DNA from: Fibrobacter sp. UWB15
GTDB taxonomy: Bacteria > Fibrobacterota > Fibrobacteria > Fibrobacterales > Fibrobacteraceae
Direction of reading: 5' to 3'
DNA length: 64,000 nucleotides
Assembly: GCF_900177705.1 (NCBI RefSeq)
Contig: NZ_FXBA01000001.1
Location: 744,001 to 808,000, forward strand
The notes under the pieces are model-generated. The model did not search any database. It was not told the DNA's origin and was given only the letters and a program-made list of their open reading frames with translations. Positions 17,424-28,700 of the stretch are shown piece by piece; within the stretch, counting starts at the first letter, position 1; the number at the start of each line of letters is the position of its first letter. A program made the translations under genes and the position numbers.

Positions 17424-17453
17424 CGCCCAGGCTTTGAACCTGGACGCTTTTTT
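17424..17453 (+). terminator. Terminator after the SH3-repeat gene
   Basis: AACGCCCAGG-CTTTGA-ACCTGGACGCT followed by TTTTTTC; the stem has one mismatch. Near-identical hairpin at 15383. Between this and the leuD stop (17539) lie only inverted and direct copies of AGACGAAAG / CTTTCGTCT (17459-17535), no gene. Confidence 0.7.
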
Positions 17454-17538
17454 CTTTAGACGAAAGAACGCTTCGCTTTAGACGATAGACGAAAGATCTT
17501 TGAGAAAAATCTATCGTCTTTCGTCTTTCGTCTTTAGT

Positions 17539-18141
17539 CTATTTAAGGAACTGCATGTACGGCAGCTTGCTTGCAAGTTCCTGCACCTTGTCGGCGTTGG
17601 CCATGAGGGCGGAGCGTGCGTGCCAGGAGCCGTCGAGGAACTGACCGCGGGGGCCGTCAGCGAGCGTGAGCTCGATGGTTTCGTCGCCCATCTTGAGCGT
17701 GCGGCTTTCGGTGCTCGTCACGAGTTCTTCGCTCGGGTGTGCTTCGATCCAGGCGAGAATCTTGTCAGCCACTTCGTGGCTTACCTTGTAGCAGGGCACG
17801 CCGATAGCGACGCAGTTACCGAAGAAGATTTCGGAGTAGCTTTCGGCGATGATGGCGCGGATGCCCCAGCGCTTGAGAGCCTGCGGAGCATGTTCGCGGC
17901 TGGAACCGCAACCGAAGTTCTGGTTCGAGACGAGGATGGAGCCGTTCTTGTAGGCCGGATCGCGGAACGGGTGAACCTTGCCCTGAGCGGCGAGGCCTGC
18001 GATATCGTCGGCAAAGGCGTTGTCGCCGAGGCCTTCGAACGTGACGCACTTGAGGAAGCGTGCCGGGATGATACGGTCAGTGTCGATGTCGTTGCCGCGT
18101 ACAGGAACGCCGGAACCTTTAACAATGTCGATAGAATTCAT
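17539..18141 (-). CDS. leuD: 3-isopropylmalate dehydratase small subunit
   Basis: 200 residues, full length. With LeuC it isomerises 2-isopropylmalate to 3-isopropylmalate in leucine synthesis. The swivel-domain motif G-S-S-R-E-H-A-P (about residue 77) and N-F-G-C-G are present, as is the N-terminal D-T-D-R-I-I-P-A-R-F. It lies 18 bp after leuC in the same operon, with a Shine-Dalgarno-like AGGAG before its start. Confidence 0.95.
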   Translation of the reverse strand: MNSIDIVKGSGVPVRGNDIDTDRIIPARFLKCVTFEGLGDNAFADDIAGLAAQGKVHPFRDPAYKNGSILVSNQNFGCGSSREHAPQALKRWGIRAIIAESYSEIFFGNCVAIGVPCYKVSHEVADKILAWIEAHPSEELVTSTESRTLKMGDETIELTLADGPRGQFLDGSWHARSALMANADKVQELASKLPYMQFLK

Positions 18142-18159
18142 TTTTTAAATCTCCTTGCG

Positions 18160-19569
18160 TTACTTGATGTACTTGCGGACGTCGGTGACACAGCCTTCGA
18201 TGGCGGCGGCAGCCACCATGGCGGGGCTCATGAGGATGGTGCGGCCCGACGGGCTGCCCTGACGGCCCTTGAAGTTACGGTTGCTGGAGGAGGCACTCAC
18301 CTGGCGGCCCTTGAGTTTGTCCGGGTTCATGGCGAGGCAGAGCGAGCAGCCCGCTTCGCGCCATTCGGCACCGGCTTCCTTAAAGATCTTGTCGAGACCG
18401 AGAGCTTCGGCTTCCACCTTGATCTTCATGGAGCCCGGAACGACCCACATCTTCACAGTCGGGGCGACCTTGTGGCCCTTGATGATTTCGGCGGCGGCCT
18501 GCAAGTCGCTGAGGCGGCCGTTGGTGCAGCTGCCCACGAACGCGATGTCGATGGGGCGGCCAATCATCTTGGAACCTTCTTCCCAGCCCATGTATTCATA
18601 AGCTTCGGAGATGACCTTCTTTTCGCTGCCTTCGAATTCGCTAATCTTCGGCATGTTGCCGTTCAGCGGAATGGCCTGAGCCGGAGTGATACCCCAGGTG
18701 ACCATCGGTTCGAGGTTGTCGCAGTTGATTTCGACTTCGTCGTCAAACTGGGCGTCGGCGTCGGTAGCCACAGACTTCCAGTAAGCAACGGCTTCGTCCC
18801 ACTTGTCGGCCTTCGGGGCGTACGGACGGCCCTTGAGGTATTCAAAAGTCTTTTCGTCGGGGTTGCAGTAACCGACGCGGGCGCCACCTTCGATAGCCAT
18901 GTTGCAGATGGTCATACGGCCTTCCATGCCCATGTTTTCGATGACGGGGCCTGCAAATTCGTAAGCGTAGCCAACGCCGCCGTTCACGCCGAGCTTAGCG
19001 ATGTAGGCAAGTGCCACGTCCTTGGCGGTCACACCCGGCTTGAGCTTGCCGGTGAACTTGATGCGGCGAGTCTTCAAGGGGCTCATGGCGAGGGTCTGGG
19101 TGGCGAGAACGTCTGCCACCTGGCTCGTGCCGATACCGAAAGCGATAGCGCCGAATGCGCCGTGGGTTGCCGTGTGAGAGTCACCGCAAGCAACAGTCAT
19201 ACCCGGCTGGGTCACGCCTTCTTCGGGGCCCACGATGTGGATAACGCCCTGTTCGGCGGTGGCGGGGCCAAAGAACTTGATGCCGTTGTTTTTGGTGTTG
19301 TTTTCGATATGGGAGAACATCTCTTCGGAAATGCCGTCCTTGAGCGGGCGGTTGCGTTCCGGGAACGTGGTCGGAATGATGTGGTCCACCGTGGCGAAAG
19401 TGCGTTCCGGGAACAGCACCTTCTGGCCTTCTTCACGGAGCTGCGCAAAAGCCTGCGGGCTCGTGACTTCGTGGCAGAGGTGGAGCCCGATAAAGAGCTG
19501 GCACTGGCCGCTCGGGAGCTTTGCTACCGTGTGGCTTTCAAAAATCTTCTGATAGAGTGATTTTCCCAT
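18160..19569 (-). CDS. leuC: 3-isopropylmalate dehydratase large subunit
   Basis: 469 residues, normal length. Carries the 4Fe-4S cluster: the cysteine of V-G-S-C-T-N-G-R and the pair in [10 protein letters not shown] are visible, as are the substrate motifs V-D-H-I-I-P-T and [13 protein letters not shown]. The cluster makes it oxygen-sensitive. First gene of leuCD; no attenuator or leader peptide is evident in the ~70 bp before the upstream terminator. Confidence 0.95.
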   Translation of the reverse strand: MGKSLYQKIFESHTVAKLPSGQCQLFIGLHLCHEVTSPQAFAQLREEGQKVLFPERTFATVDHIIPTTFPERNRPLKDGISEEMFSHIENNTKNNGIKFFGPATAEQGVIHIVGPEEGVTQPGMTVACGDSHTATHGAFGAIAFGIGTSQVADVLATQTLAMSPLKTRRIKFTGKLKPGVTAKDVALAYIAKLGVNGGVGYAYEFAGPVIENMGMEGRMTICNMAIEGGARVGYCNPDEKTFEYLKGRPYAPKADKWDEAVAYWKSVATDADAQFDDEVEINCDNLEPMVTWGITPAQAIPLNGNMPKISEFEGSEKKVISEAYEYMGWEEGSKMIGRPIDIAFVGSCTNGRLSDLQAAAEIIKGHKVAPTVKMWVVPGSMKIKVEAEALGLDKIFKEAGAEWREAGCSLCLAMNPDKLKGRQVSASSSNRNFKGRQGSPSGRTILMSPAMVAAAAIEGCVTDVRKYIK

Positions 19570-19638
19570 AGTTTTGTCTCTTTTTTATGCCTTTTCGAAT
19601 TATTCTCCAAGGCTGATTAATTGCGGCGTAAATATAGT

Positions 19639-19668
19639 AAAAGTCCCGCAGAATGACTGCAGGACTTT
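19639..19668 (-). terminator. Terminator after the lipoprotein gene at 19698
   Basis: Stem AAAGTCC-CGCAG / CTGCA-GGACTTT with a small internal mismatch; on the reverse strand it is followed by a T-rich run. It separates the lipoprotein gene from leuC. Confidence 0.7.
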
Positions 19669-19697
19669 TGTTTACCGAAGAATAAAATTCAATCTTC

Positions 19698-20147
19698 CTA
19701 ATACTGTTCTACCTGAGTGTCGAACTGGTACTTTTCGTGGTAGTAGCTGAGCATTTCGCTTGTGCTGGTGAAGGCGCCTGCGCGAATAGCGTTACGTACT
19801 TCAGGATCGTTGCGGGACATTTCGATAATCTTTGCGTCTATGTCCTTGAACAGCAACTTGTTAGAGGCGATTGCCACATGGTTCTGATTGTAGTCCAGGT
19901 GGTAGTTGCGTTCGAGCATCTGGAAAAGTTCGGACTGGCACTGATTTTCAGGCGGATGCTTCTTGGCGACAGGAATGTAGCACTTGTTGATGTAATCCGT
20001 CTTGTAAGCGACGATCATTTCGTCAATGGCGGGGATATTGTGAGCTGAGTCGTGGCTAGCTACTTGAACAGTGGGTGTGACGACACCGGAGCATCCGGTA
20101 AGGAGGGCTGCGGTAAAGGTTGCAAGAGCTAGAACTCTAAACTTCAT
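19698..20147 (-). CDS. Lipoprotein of unknown function
   Basis: 149 residues with a clear lipobox L-L-T-G-C (Cys about residue 19). The mature part is helical, with two cysteines (K-C-Y-I and N-Q-C-Q-S-E) that could form a disulfide. No family recognised. It is transcribed alone, ended by the hairpin at 19639; the ~170-bp gap before it is AT-rich and probably holds its promoter. Confidence 0.7.
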   Translation of the reverse strand: MKFRVLALATFTAALLTGCSGVVTPTVQVASHDSAHNIPAIDEMIVAYKTDYINKCYIPVAKKHPPENQCQSELFQMLERNYHLDYNQNHVAIASNKLLFKDIDAKIIEMSRNDPEVRNAIRAGAFTSTSEMLSYYHEKYQFDTQVEQY

Positions 20148-20315
20148 TTGTTTTTATCCTTTTTTCTTTGTTGATTCCAAATCCCTAATTCCAATTTAAA
20201 AGTTATTTAAAACGGGGTGTTTTGGCGAGGCTCAGAATGTAACAAATAGCTTACAACGGCTCTAAAAAAACGTTTAGAGAACACTTTTTGGTTGTCTATG
20301 TGATTAGGCTCACTT

Positions 20316-21851
20316 TTACTGTCTGCTACCCACTGCTTCGGCAGTCGGTTTGAATATGTAAAACCACTTGAGCGGGTCAATTACTTTGTATCTAACGTTG
20401 CCGATAACTTTGTTTCCATTTTTTGAAATAAGCCCAGTAACTACGTGGGCGTGAGGCCCAGTCGTGTGTCCGGTAAGTCCCACAGTTGCAATGGGGTCTC
20501 CGGCCATAACTTCTTGACCATCAAGGTAAAGCAGCTGATCGCAATGCATGAAAATCACGACGTCTTTTTGACGAACAAGTCCAATGACAATTCCGCCGCG
20601 CTCGTCGCGGGCAGTCCATGCTTTGGCGGCGAAGGGGGCGAGGATTCTTGCTCCCTGTCGGCTTGCTACATCGATGCCGTTATGTTGTCTGAAATTCGAG
20701 GTGGCCACTTCGTGGTAAAATTCTGTCAGGTAGGCGACACTGTCCGATACGATTGACGTCCAGTATTTCCAGGCGGCGCCAATGGAATCGGATGCGGTGC
20801 TGCCGATATAGTCGGGACGGGAGAATTTGATTACGGTTCCTGCAGGCGGAATGTTCTTTCCGTTGTTTTCCCAGGAATTGATGGGGTAGCCGTTTTCTTC
20901 CAGAGTCACATTGACATACTTCTGGACCATTTTTTCGGTCGTGATCAAGGCGCTAAAACGGCCTATGGCGTAACGCCCGATACGCTGCATCGATTCCTTG
21001 CCGTCAAAGGTGTACTCGAACGATGGGGCCACCGAAAGCTTGTCGCGTTCGTGAATGCGGTCGCGCATATTTGAAATGCTCGGATCCGTCTTGGTCACAA
21101 AGAAAAACGGGAGTGCAATAGCGAGCAAGAACAAAATCGGGAAAATAGACCTGAAAACCTTTGAGGTTCCATCCAGCGGGTTCTTTTCAAGAATTGAAAA
21201 CTTGTGCAGATTTTCGATAATCTTGGCGAACTCTTCAGGTTTCTTTTTCCAGTCGCACAAGCGGATTTCCTTAAAAAAGGAATGGCTACGGCGTACTGCC
21301 CTGTAGGCGTGGTAAAATTTCTTCTTGTCGGGTTTTTGCGGAAAAAGCCAAAGCAGGTTTGACTTGTTGAAATGGGGGAGGTCTTCCAAAAAGGCTGACG
21401 CTTCTGCGGCACTTTCGCCGTCGATTACGATTAGTCTTGAAACCAGCTTTGCGTAATAAGCTTCCTGGTCGTTAATTTCCAGGGGGAGTATGGCTACAAT
21501 CTGCGCGGTTGCCTTCTTGAGCAGTTGCAGGTTGTGGTAGAAGTTTCTGAACTGGTCGTCGTTTTGCGGAAAACACCTTGAGCCCGTAATGGTCCAATTG
21601 CTTTCAGTGGAATTGAATTCGTTCAGATTTTCTTGGGAGAGCTTTTGCTCGAAAAGGTCGCATGCAGAAATAGGGGCATTACCTTTGAGACTGTTTTTAC
21701 CGGAAAAATCAATCACTAAAAAACGCGCGCCGGCGTTTAGCGCCAGCGCAAGGTTCTGCAAGGGTTCAAGCGGAATCTCGGTTTCGCCCGGAAAAGCGAA
21801 AAAGGTGATTCCGCCTTGCCTGTACAGGTCATTTAAGACCTTGTGCTGCAT
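20316..21851 (-). CDS. Membrane-anchored M23 peptidase with large cytoplasmic domain
   Basis: 511 residues. A cytoplasmic region of ~235 residues, one membrane helix (about 236-254, P-I-L-F-L-L-A-I-A-L-P-F-F-F-V), then a periplasmic part ending in a LytM/M23 domain. Zinc-site motifs of M23 are intact: H-N-G-I-D-V-A-S (HxxxD) and H-A-H-V (HxH), with G-L-T-G-H-T-T-G-P between. M23 enzymes cut peptidoglycan cross-bridges. The N-terminal region, G-I-T-F-F-A-F-P-G-E... followed by N-L-A-L-A-L-N-A-G-A and F-L-V-I-D-F-S-G, recalls a ParA/MinD ATPase whose P-loop lysine is lost; this is an inference. Operon with the gene at 21861, 9 bp upstream. Confidence 0.8.
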   Translation of the reverse strand: MQHKVLNDLYRQGGITFFAFPGETEIPLEPLQNLALALNAGARFLVIDFSGKNSLKGNAPISACDLFEQKLSQENLNEFNSTESNWTITGSRCFPQNDDQFRNFYHNLQLLKKATAQIVAILPLEINDQEAYYAKLVSRLIVIDGESAAEASAFLEDLPHFNKSNLLWLFPQKPDKKKFYHAYRAVRRSHSFFKEIRLCDWKKKPEEFAKIIENLHKFSILEKNPLDGTSKVFRSIFPILFLLAIALPFFFVTKTDPSISNMRDRIHERDKLSVAPSFEYTFDGKESMQRIGRYAIGRFSALITTEKMVQKYVNVTLEENGYPINSWENNGKNIPPAGTVIKFSRPDYIGSTASDSIGAAWKYWTSIVSDSVAYLTEFYHEVATSNFRQHNGIDVASRQGARILAPFAAKAWTARDERGGIVIGLVRQKDVVIFMHCDQLLYLDGQEVMAGDPIATVGLTGHTTGPHAHVVTGLISKNGNKVIGNVRYKVIDPLKWFYIFKPTAEAVGSRQ

Positions 21852-21860
21852 GTCCCTTAA

Positions 21861-22271
21861 TTAGGCCTTCTGAGTGCCACGGGGATAGGTGAAACCTGCC
21901 GGTGGGGCAGCCACGAACTTGTCCACCTGAAGGTAGAGTTCTTCGGCGGTAGCACTCGGGTTGAAATAGATTTCCTGATTGCGGTTCTGGGTGCGACCCT
22001 TGAGCGGTTCGCTACGGCGAGAACGGCTTACGATGCCCAGCGGGAGTACTTCCAAAAGCGGAAGCAGGCCAAAGTAGCGGAACAGGCTGAAGTTCTTCTG
22101 CCATGTGGTGCGTTCGGCGAGCACGGCGAATGTGCCTTCGAAAATGGACTTGGTCTGGAGCAGTTCGTCGCTAGTCATGGTCACCAGTTCGTGATTGGTG
22201 GGGAAGTTGTTCACGAAGTTGACCATGTCGCCCTTGAGGTAGTTGGCGTCGCAGAGAAATACGAATTTCAT
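21861..22271 (-). CDS. Hypothetical protein, possible partner of the M23 protein
   Basis: 136 residues from the start MKFVFLCDANYLKGDMVNF. A longer reading from 22493 is possible but its extra 74 residues come from AT-rich non-coding-like DNA. Alternating strand/helix pattern with E-L-V-T-M-T-S-D-E-L-L and a final Pro-rich end; no family recognised. It ends 9 bp before the M23 gene, so the two are co-transcribed and probably act together. Confidence 0.7.
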   Translation of the reverse strand: MKFVFLCDANYLKGDMVNFVNNFPTNHELVTMTSDELLQTKSIFEGTFAVLAERTTWQKNFSLFRYFGLLPLLEVLPLGIVSRSRRSEPLKGRTQNRNQEIYFNPSATAEELYLQVDKFVAAPPAGFTYPRGTQKA

Positions 22272-22712
22272 GTTTTTACCTGTTTTTTGATTGTTGTTAT
22301 GACATAAAATAGATTTTTGGTATGACACCGTCATTTGCAGAATGGGTGAAAACGAATACTTTTGGAACTTTTTGTTCCGGCTGAATGTAAATTTTTTGTA
22401 AAATCTGGAAATAACCTTTGAAAAGCAAAAAAATTTGGGGGACCTTCCGAAGACAGAATTTTGGATGGCTTTCCGTATGTCGTTGAGTATCAATGACTTA
22501 CGTTAGCGAATTGCCTAAATTTGCTTAAAAACGGCAATTTGTTGGTTATTCAAAGTTTACTTTTTGGGGATTTTTTTCGAAATTGTGCGTTTCATCACGT
22601 TTAAAAACGTTATATTTGACCTCGTAAAATCGCGCCCGGACTAGCGGGGGCGGTACGTTTTTTGTGAAAGCAAAAGGTGTAATTGGAAGAAGAAATTTAT
22701 GGGAGATCATAA
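22272..22712 (+). promoter_or_regulatory. 440-bp upstream region of the giant repeat protein
   Basis: No gene seen. A TATATT box lies at 22611-22616 without a good -35. Downstream, CGCCC / GGGCG (22633-22637 with 22648-22652) forms a hairpin followed by GTACGTTTTTTG, which could be a structured 5' leader or weak attenuator. The Shine-Dalgarno is GGGAG just before the start at 22713. The length and leader structure suggest regulated expression; the exact start site is not visible. Confidence 0.35.
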
Positions 22713-25700
22713 ATGAAACGAAAAAATTGGTCTGTAGCTGCCCTATTGGCGTCAGTCAGTATTTTGGCATCTGTAGGTATTGCTCAGGAAGAAAATAGTG
22801 CTCCTTCGGTTATGGGTATTCCTGGCGAATCCATAGACGAAGGCAAAAAGTTTGCTCCGATTAAGTTGGACAAGTATGTTTCTGACGAGGACAAGGCTGA
22901 AAAAATCAAGTGGTCCGTGTCTGGAAACAAGCAACTCAAGGTGTCCATTTCGCCCGATCGCGTAGCAACGATTGAAATCCCGAATAAGTACTGGAACGGC
23001 TCTGAAGATATCACCTTTATCGCAACCGACACCAAGGGTGCCTCGGGTTCCGAAACGATCAACTTTAGTGTTGAATCCGTGAACAACCCGCCTGAAGTCA
23101 AGCAGATTCCTGACCAGACGATTGATGAAGGTAAGTCTTTCACAAAGATCAAACTCGATGATTTCGTAACCGACCCGGACCATCCGAAGAACCAGATTTT
23201 GTGGGAATTCGACATCCAACCGGTGGGCAAGGATCAGGCTGAAGGCGACCTGAATGTGGAAATCGATCCGAACCGCGTCGCCTCCGTGATTATCCCGGAC
23301 CCGAACTGGTACGGTTCCGCCAAGATCAAGTTTACGGCCACCGATGGTGAATATGCTAGCGCTTCTACGTCCGCCAATTTCGTGGTGAAGCCCATTAACG
23401 ACGCTCCGGTCATCAAGAAGATTCCTGACCAGACCATCGAAGAAAAGAACGAGTTCGAATCCATTAGCCTTTCTGACTTCGTGACCGATGTCGATGACGA
23501 TGTCATGAAGCTCAAATGGAGCATTTCGGGCAACAAGGACCTCAAGTTCGATATCGACAAGTACGGTTCTGCAAACATCAAGATCCCGAATGAATTCTGG
23601 AATGGCTCTGAAACCGTGACCTTCACGGCAACCGACGCTGCCGGTGCTTCTGCCAAGGCTACGGCCAAGTTCACCGTCAAGTCCGTGAACGATGCTCCTG
23701 AATTTGTGCAGGACGTCCAGGACCAGACGATCGAAGAAAAGCAGGAATTCAAGCCCATCGAACTGGACAAGCTGGTCAAGGATCCCGACCATCCTTTCGA
23801 ACAACTTAAGTGGTCTGTTTCCGGTAACAAGGATCTTGCTGTGAACATTGCCGGCAAGACCGCTACCATTAAGATCCCGTCCAAGATGTGGAACGGTTCT
23901 GAATCGATCAAGTTCAAGGTTTGCGACCCGGCTGGCGCTTGCGCCGAATCCGAAAACAGCTTCACGGTGAACTCCGTGAACGACGTGCCGCAGCTCGTGA
24001 AGCAGATTCCGAATCAGAACATCGACGAAAAGAAGACCTTCGCTAAGATCAAGCTCGATGAATACGTGAAGGACGCCGACCACAAGAATTCCGAACTCTC
24101 TTGGGAAGCTGACGTGAAGCACCAGGGCAAGGAACCGCAGTCTGGTACTTTGTCTGTAAACATCGGTGACGACCACGTTGCTTCTATCGAAATTCCGGAC
24201 CCGAGTTGGAATGGTACCGCTGTGGCAACCTTTACCGTGACTGACCCGGAAGGTGCTTCTGCCAAGCAGCAGGTGACATTTACTGTCAAGTCCATCAACG
24301 ATATTCCTGTGTTCAAGAAGATTCCGGACCAGGCTATCGAAGAAAAGAATGAATTCTCTTCTGTCATGCTTGATGACTATCTCTCCGATGCCGACCACGA
24401 TCTCTCCCAGTTGAAAATCGACATCGCAGGTAACAAGGACATCAAGGTTAACCTGAACAACAAGACTCGCGAAATTTCTTTCAAGACTCCGTCCGAACTT
24501 TGGAACGGTTCCGAAACCATTACCCTTACTGCTACGGACCCTGAAGGTGGCAAGGCTTCTACTTCGTTCAAGCTCGCTATCAAGTCTATTAACGACCCGC
24601 CGTCCATGAAGGATATTGCTGAACAGACCATTAAGGAAAAGGGCTCCTTTAAGCCGGTTGAACTCGACAAGTATGTCGAAGACCTTGACCACTCCAAGGA
24701 CAAGCTCAAGTGGACTGTTACGGGTAACCGCGAACTCAAGGTTTCCCTCGATGGCCGCGTGATGAAGGTGACTCCGCCTAGCCCGCAGTGGAACGGTTCT
24801 GAAACGCTCACCATTAAGGTGACAGACCCTGAAGGCGCTACGGATGAACGCTCTGTCGCTTACACGGTCGAATCCGTGAACGACATTCCGGAATTCACGA
24901 AGCAGGTCGCTCCGCAGACTATCAAGGAAAAGGAACAGTTCAAGCCGATCAAACTCGGCGAAATGGTTCGTGACCTCGATAACAAGCTTTCTGATCTTCA
25001 GTTCACTGTCGACGTGAAGTCCGCTAGCGGCAAGAACGCTGGCCTCACGGTTGAAATCGATGCCCAGCATGTGGCCAACATCAAGATTCCGAACAAGTAC
25101 TGGAACGGTGCTGACGAAATCACCTTCACGGTCACTGACCCTGAAGGCGCCAAGGCAACTTCCAAGGCTCTCTTCACGGTGCAGTCTGTAAACGACGTGC
25201 CGACCCTGAAGAAGATTCCTGACCAGATGATTGAAGAAAAGCACGAATTTGCTTCTATCAAGCTCACGGACTACGCTTCTGATCCGGACCACAAGTTCGA
25301 ACAGCTCAAGTGGACTGTCTCTGGCAACAAGCAGCTCAAGATTGATATTGCCGACGGCGTTGCTACCATCAAGATGCCTGCCAAGAACTGGAACGGTTCT
25401 GAAAAGGTGACCTTCACAGTAACCGACCCGGAAGGCGCTTCCGCCAAGTCTGACGCCGTGTTCACGGTGAAGTCCATCAACGACGCTCCGGTCATGAAGG
25501 ATATTGCAAACCAGACCATCAAGGAAAAGGGCGAATTCAAGCCTATCGAACTTGACAAGTTTGTGAGCGACGAAGACCACGACAACTCCAAACTCAAGTG
25601 GACTGTTTCTGGTAACAAGGACCTGAAGGTCGTGATCGACCCGAAGCATGTTGCTACCATTACGACTCCGAACAAGTACTGGAACGGTACTGAAAAGATT

Positions 25701-28700
25701 ACCTTCACGGTCACTGACCCGGAAGGCGCCTCTGACAAGCGTACGGTGACCTTCAAGGTTGAATCCGTCAACGATATTCCTGAATTCGTGAAGCCGATCA
25801 AGGATCAGAGCATTCCTGAAAAGCGTGAATTCGCTATCATCAACTTGAACGACATCGTTAAGGATGCTGACCACAAGCTCGATCAGCTCACTTGGAACTT
25901 CGACGTGAAGCCGGCCAAGGGTGCTCCGAAGGGTTACACCCCGAAGCTGAAGGTGTCGGTTGATGGCCAGCGCATGGCCAAGATCGTTATTCCGGACAAG
26001 TATTGGAACGGTTCTGAAGAAATTACCTTCCGTGTGGAAGACCCGGATGGCGGCAAGGCTCATTGCACTGCAACCTTTACCGTGCAGTCCGTGAATGATG
26101 CTCCGACCATCGGCAAGATTGATGACCAGAATGTCAAGGAAAAGGAAACCTTCAAGTCCTTCAACCTGAAGCAGCTCATCAAGGATCCTGATCATCCGTA
26201 TGGCCGTCTCAAGATCGACGTCTCTGGCAACAAAGACCTCAAGGTCAATATCGACAACGACGGCGATGTTTCTATCAAGGCTCCGAGCCCGCTCTGGAAC
26301 GGTAACGAAAAGATCACCTTCACGGTGACCGACCCGGAAGGTGCTTCTGCCAAGGCTACGGCTTCTTACTCCGTGACCTCTATTAACGACCCGCCGGTCA
26401 TGAAGGACATTGCTAACCAGACCATCAAGGAAAAGGGTAGCTTCAAGTCTATCGCTCTCGACAACTATGTCGAAGACCTTGACCACCCGAAGGCCAAGCT
26501 CAAGTGGAAGATCGAAGGCGCCAAGGAACTCAAGGTTGCCATGGACGCCAGCCACAACGTGTCTGTAACTCCGCCGAACCCGCACTGGCATGGTTCTGAA
26601 ACGGTGAAGTTCACGGTGACCGACCCGGAAGGTGCAACGGATAGCCGTTCCGTGACATTCACGGTGGAATCGGTGAACGATGCTCCGCAGTTCGTTCGCG
26701 AACTCAAGGACCAGTCCATCGACGAAAAGAGACAGTTCCAGCAGATCAAGCTCGACGATCTCGTGAAGGACCCGGACCACAAGAATTCCGAACTCAAGTG
26801 GACTTTCGATGTGAAGGCTAAGTCTGCCGCTGCTCCTGCTGCCAAGGGCAAGAAGGGTGCACCTGCTGCTGAACCTGCTAGCAACAAGCCTGGTCTGAGT
26901 GTTAAGGTTGACCATAACCATGTTGCTACCATTGCTATTCCTGACAAGTACTGGAACGGTGCTGCCGACATTACCTTCACGGTCACTGACCCGGAAGGTG
27001 CAAAGGCATCCAAGACCGCTCATTATGAAGTTCGTTCTATCAACGACCCGCCGGTTATTTCTTCTAGCGCTCCGCGTGGTGAATCCATCCGCGAAAATGG
27101 CGTGTTCAGAACAATCGACCTCACGAATCTTGCTTCTGATCCGGATCACAAGGCTTCGCAGCTCAAGTGGTCTGTCTCTGGCAACAAGTTCCTCAAGGTG
27201 AACATGCTCAAGGACAACACCGTGAAGGTGTCTGTGCCTGATCCGCAGTGGAACGGCAAGGAAACGGTGACCTTCACCGTGACTGACCCGGAAGGCGCTT
27301 CTGCCAACCACAAGATGCTCTTCGAAGTGTCTCGCGTGAACGATCCTCCTGTCATCTCCAAGAAGATTCCTGACCAGAAGATCAAGGAAAAGGAACTCTT
27401 CAAGCAGATCAAGCTTGATGAATACGTGAAGGACCCGGATAACAAGCCGAGCGAACTGAAGTGGACCGTTTCTGGCAACCGTCAGCTCAAGGCTGAAATT
27501 TCTCCGAGCCGCGTGCTTACCGTTTCTGCTCCGGATAAGAACTTCTGGTGCGCTCCGGAAACCATGGTCCTCATCGTGAAGGACCCGGATGGTGCCGAAT
27601 CTTCTCAGACGATTACCTACGAAATTACCTCTGTGAACGACGCTCCGGTACTCAAGAATATTCCGGACCAGAGAATCAAGGAAAAGGGTACGTTCAAGGA
27701 AATCGACCTGAACAAGTTCGTGCACGATCCTGACCACAAGCTTTCTGAACTCACTTGGTCCGTCAAGGTTGCCAAGGTGGGTGCCGCTCCTGCTCCGAAG
27801 CCGGCTAAGAAGCATGCCAAGAAGGGTAAGAAGGGCAAGGATGAAAAGGCTGAAGAACCGGCACCTGTTCCGGTTGACGAATTCCAGATTGAAATCGATA
27901 GCCGTAACATTGCTCGCGTGAAGATTGACAACAAGTACTGGAATGGTGAACGCAACGTGACCTTCACTGTGAAGGATCCGGAAGGCGCTTCCGATTCCAA
28001 GACCGTGAACTTCAAGGTTGAATCCGTGAACGACGCTCCGGAAATCAAGCCAATCGCTATCCAGAGCATCCAGGAAAAGGAACACTTCAAGCCGCTCGAT
28101 CTGTCTCAGTTCATTTCTGATCCGGATCATCCGCTCTCCGCTTTGAAGATTGAAGTTGCTCCGGCCCGTTCTCTCAAGGCCTTCGTGAATGCCAAGAAGG
28201 AACTCGTCGTTACGACTCCGGACAAGTTCTGGAGCGGTACCGAAAAGATCAAGATCGACGTGTATGACCCGGAAGGCGCTCGTGCATCTCAGCAGATTAC
28301 ATACGAAGTGACTCCGGTGAACGACCCGCCGGTCGTGAAGCACATCGCTGGCCAGAGAGTCAAGGAAAAGGAACGCTTCGAAATTGTGGACCTCTCCAAG
28401 GTTGCTGAAGACCCGGATAACAAGCCGAACGAACTTCGCTGGACTGTTACTGGCAATAAGGACCTGAAGGTCGATATCAAGGGTAGCCGTGCCCAGATCC
28501 TGACTCCGAACCCGAACTGGTTCGGTAAGGAAACCCTCACCTTTACGGTGAAGGATATCGCCGGAGCCTCTGCTTCTACGCAGGCTACCTTCGAAGTGGT
28601 TGCCGTAAACGATCCTCCGACTCTCAAGCCGGTGCAGCCGTTCGTGATCGAAGAAAAGAAGACCTTCGCTCCATTCGACTTCAGCAAGGTCGTAAGCGAC

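Noticed and set aside
17500-19560. Forward 686-codon frame opposite leuCD
   Set aside because: Complement of two clearly assigned leucine genes; no start signal and no domain.
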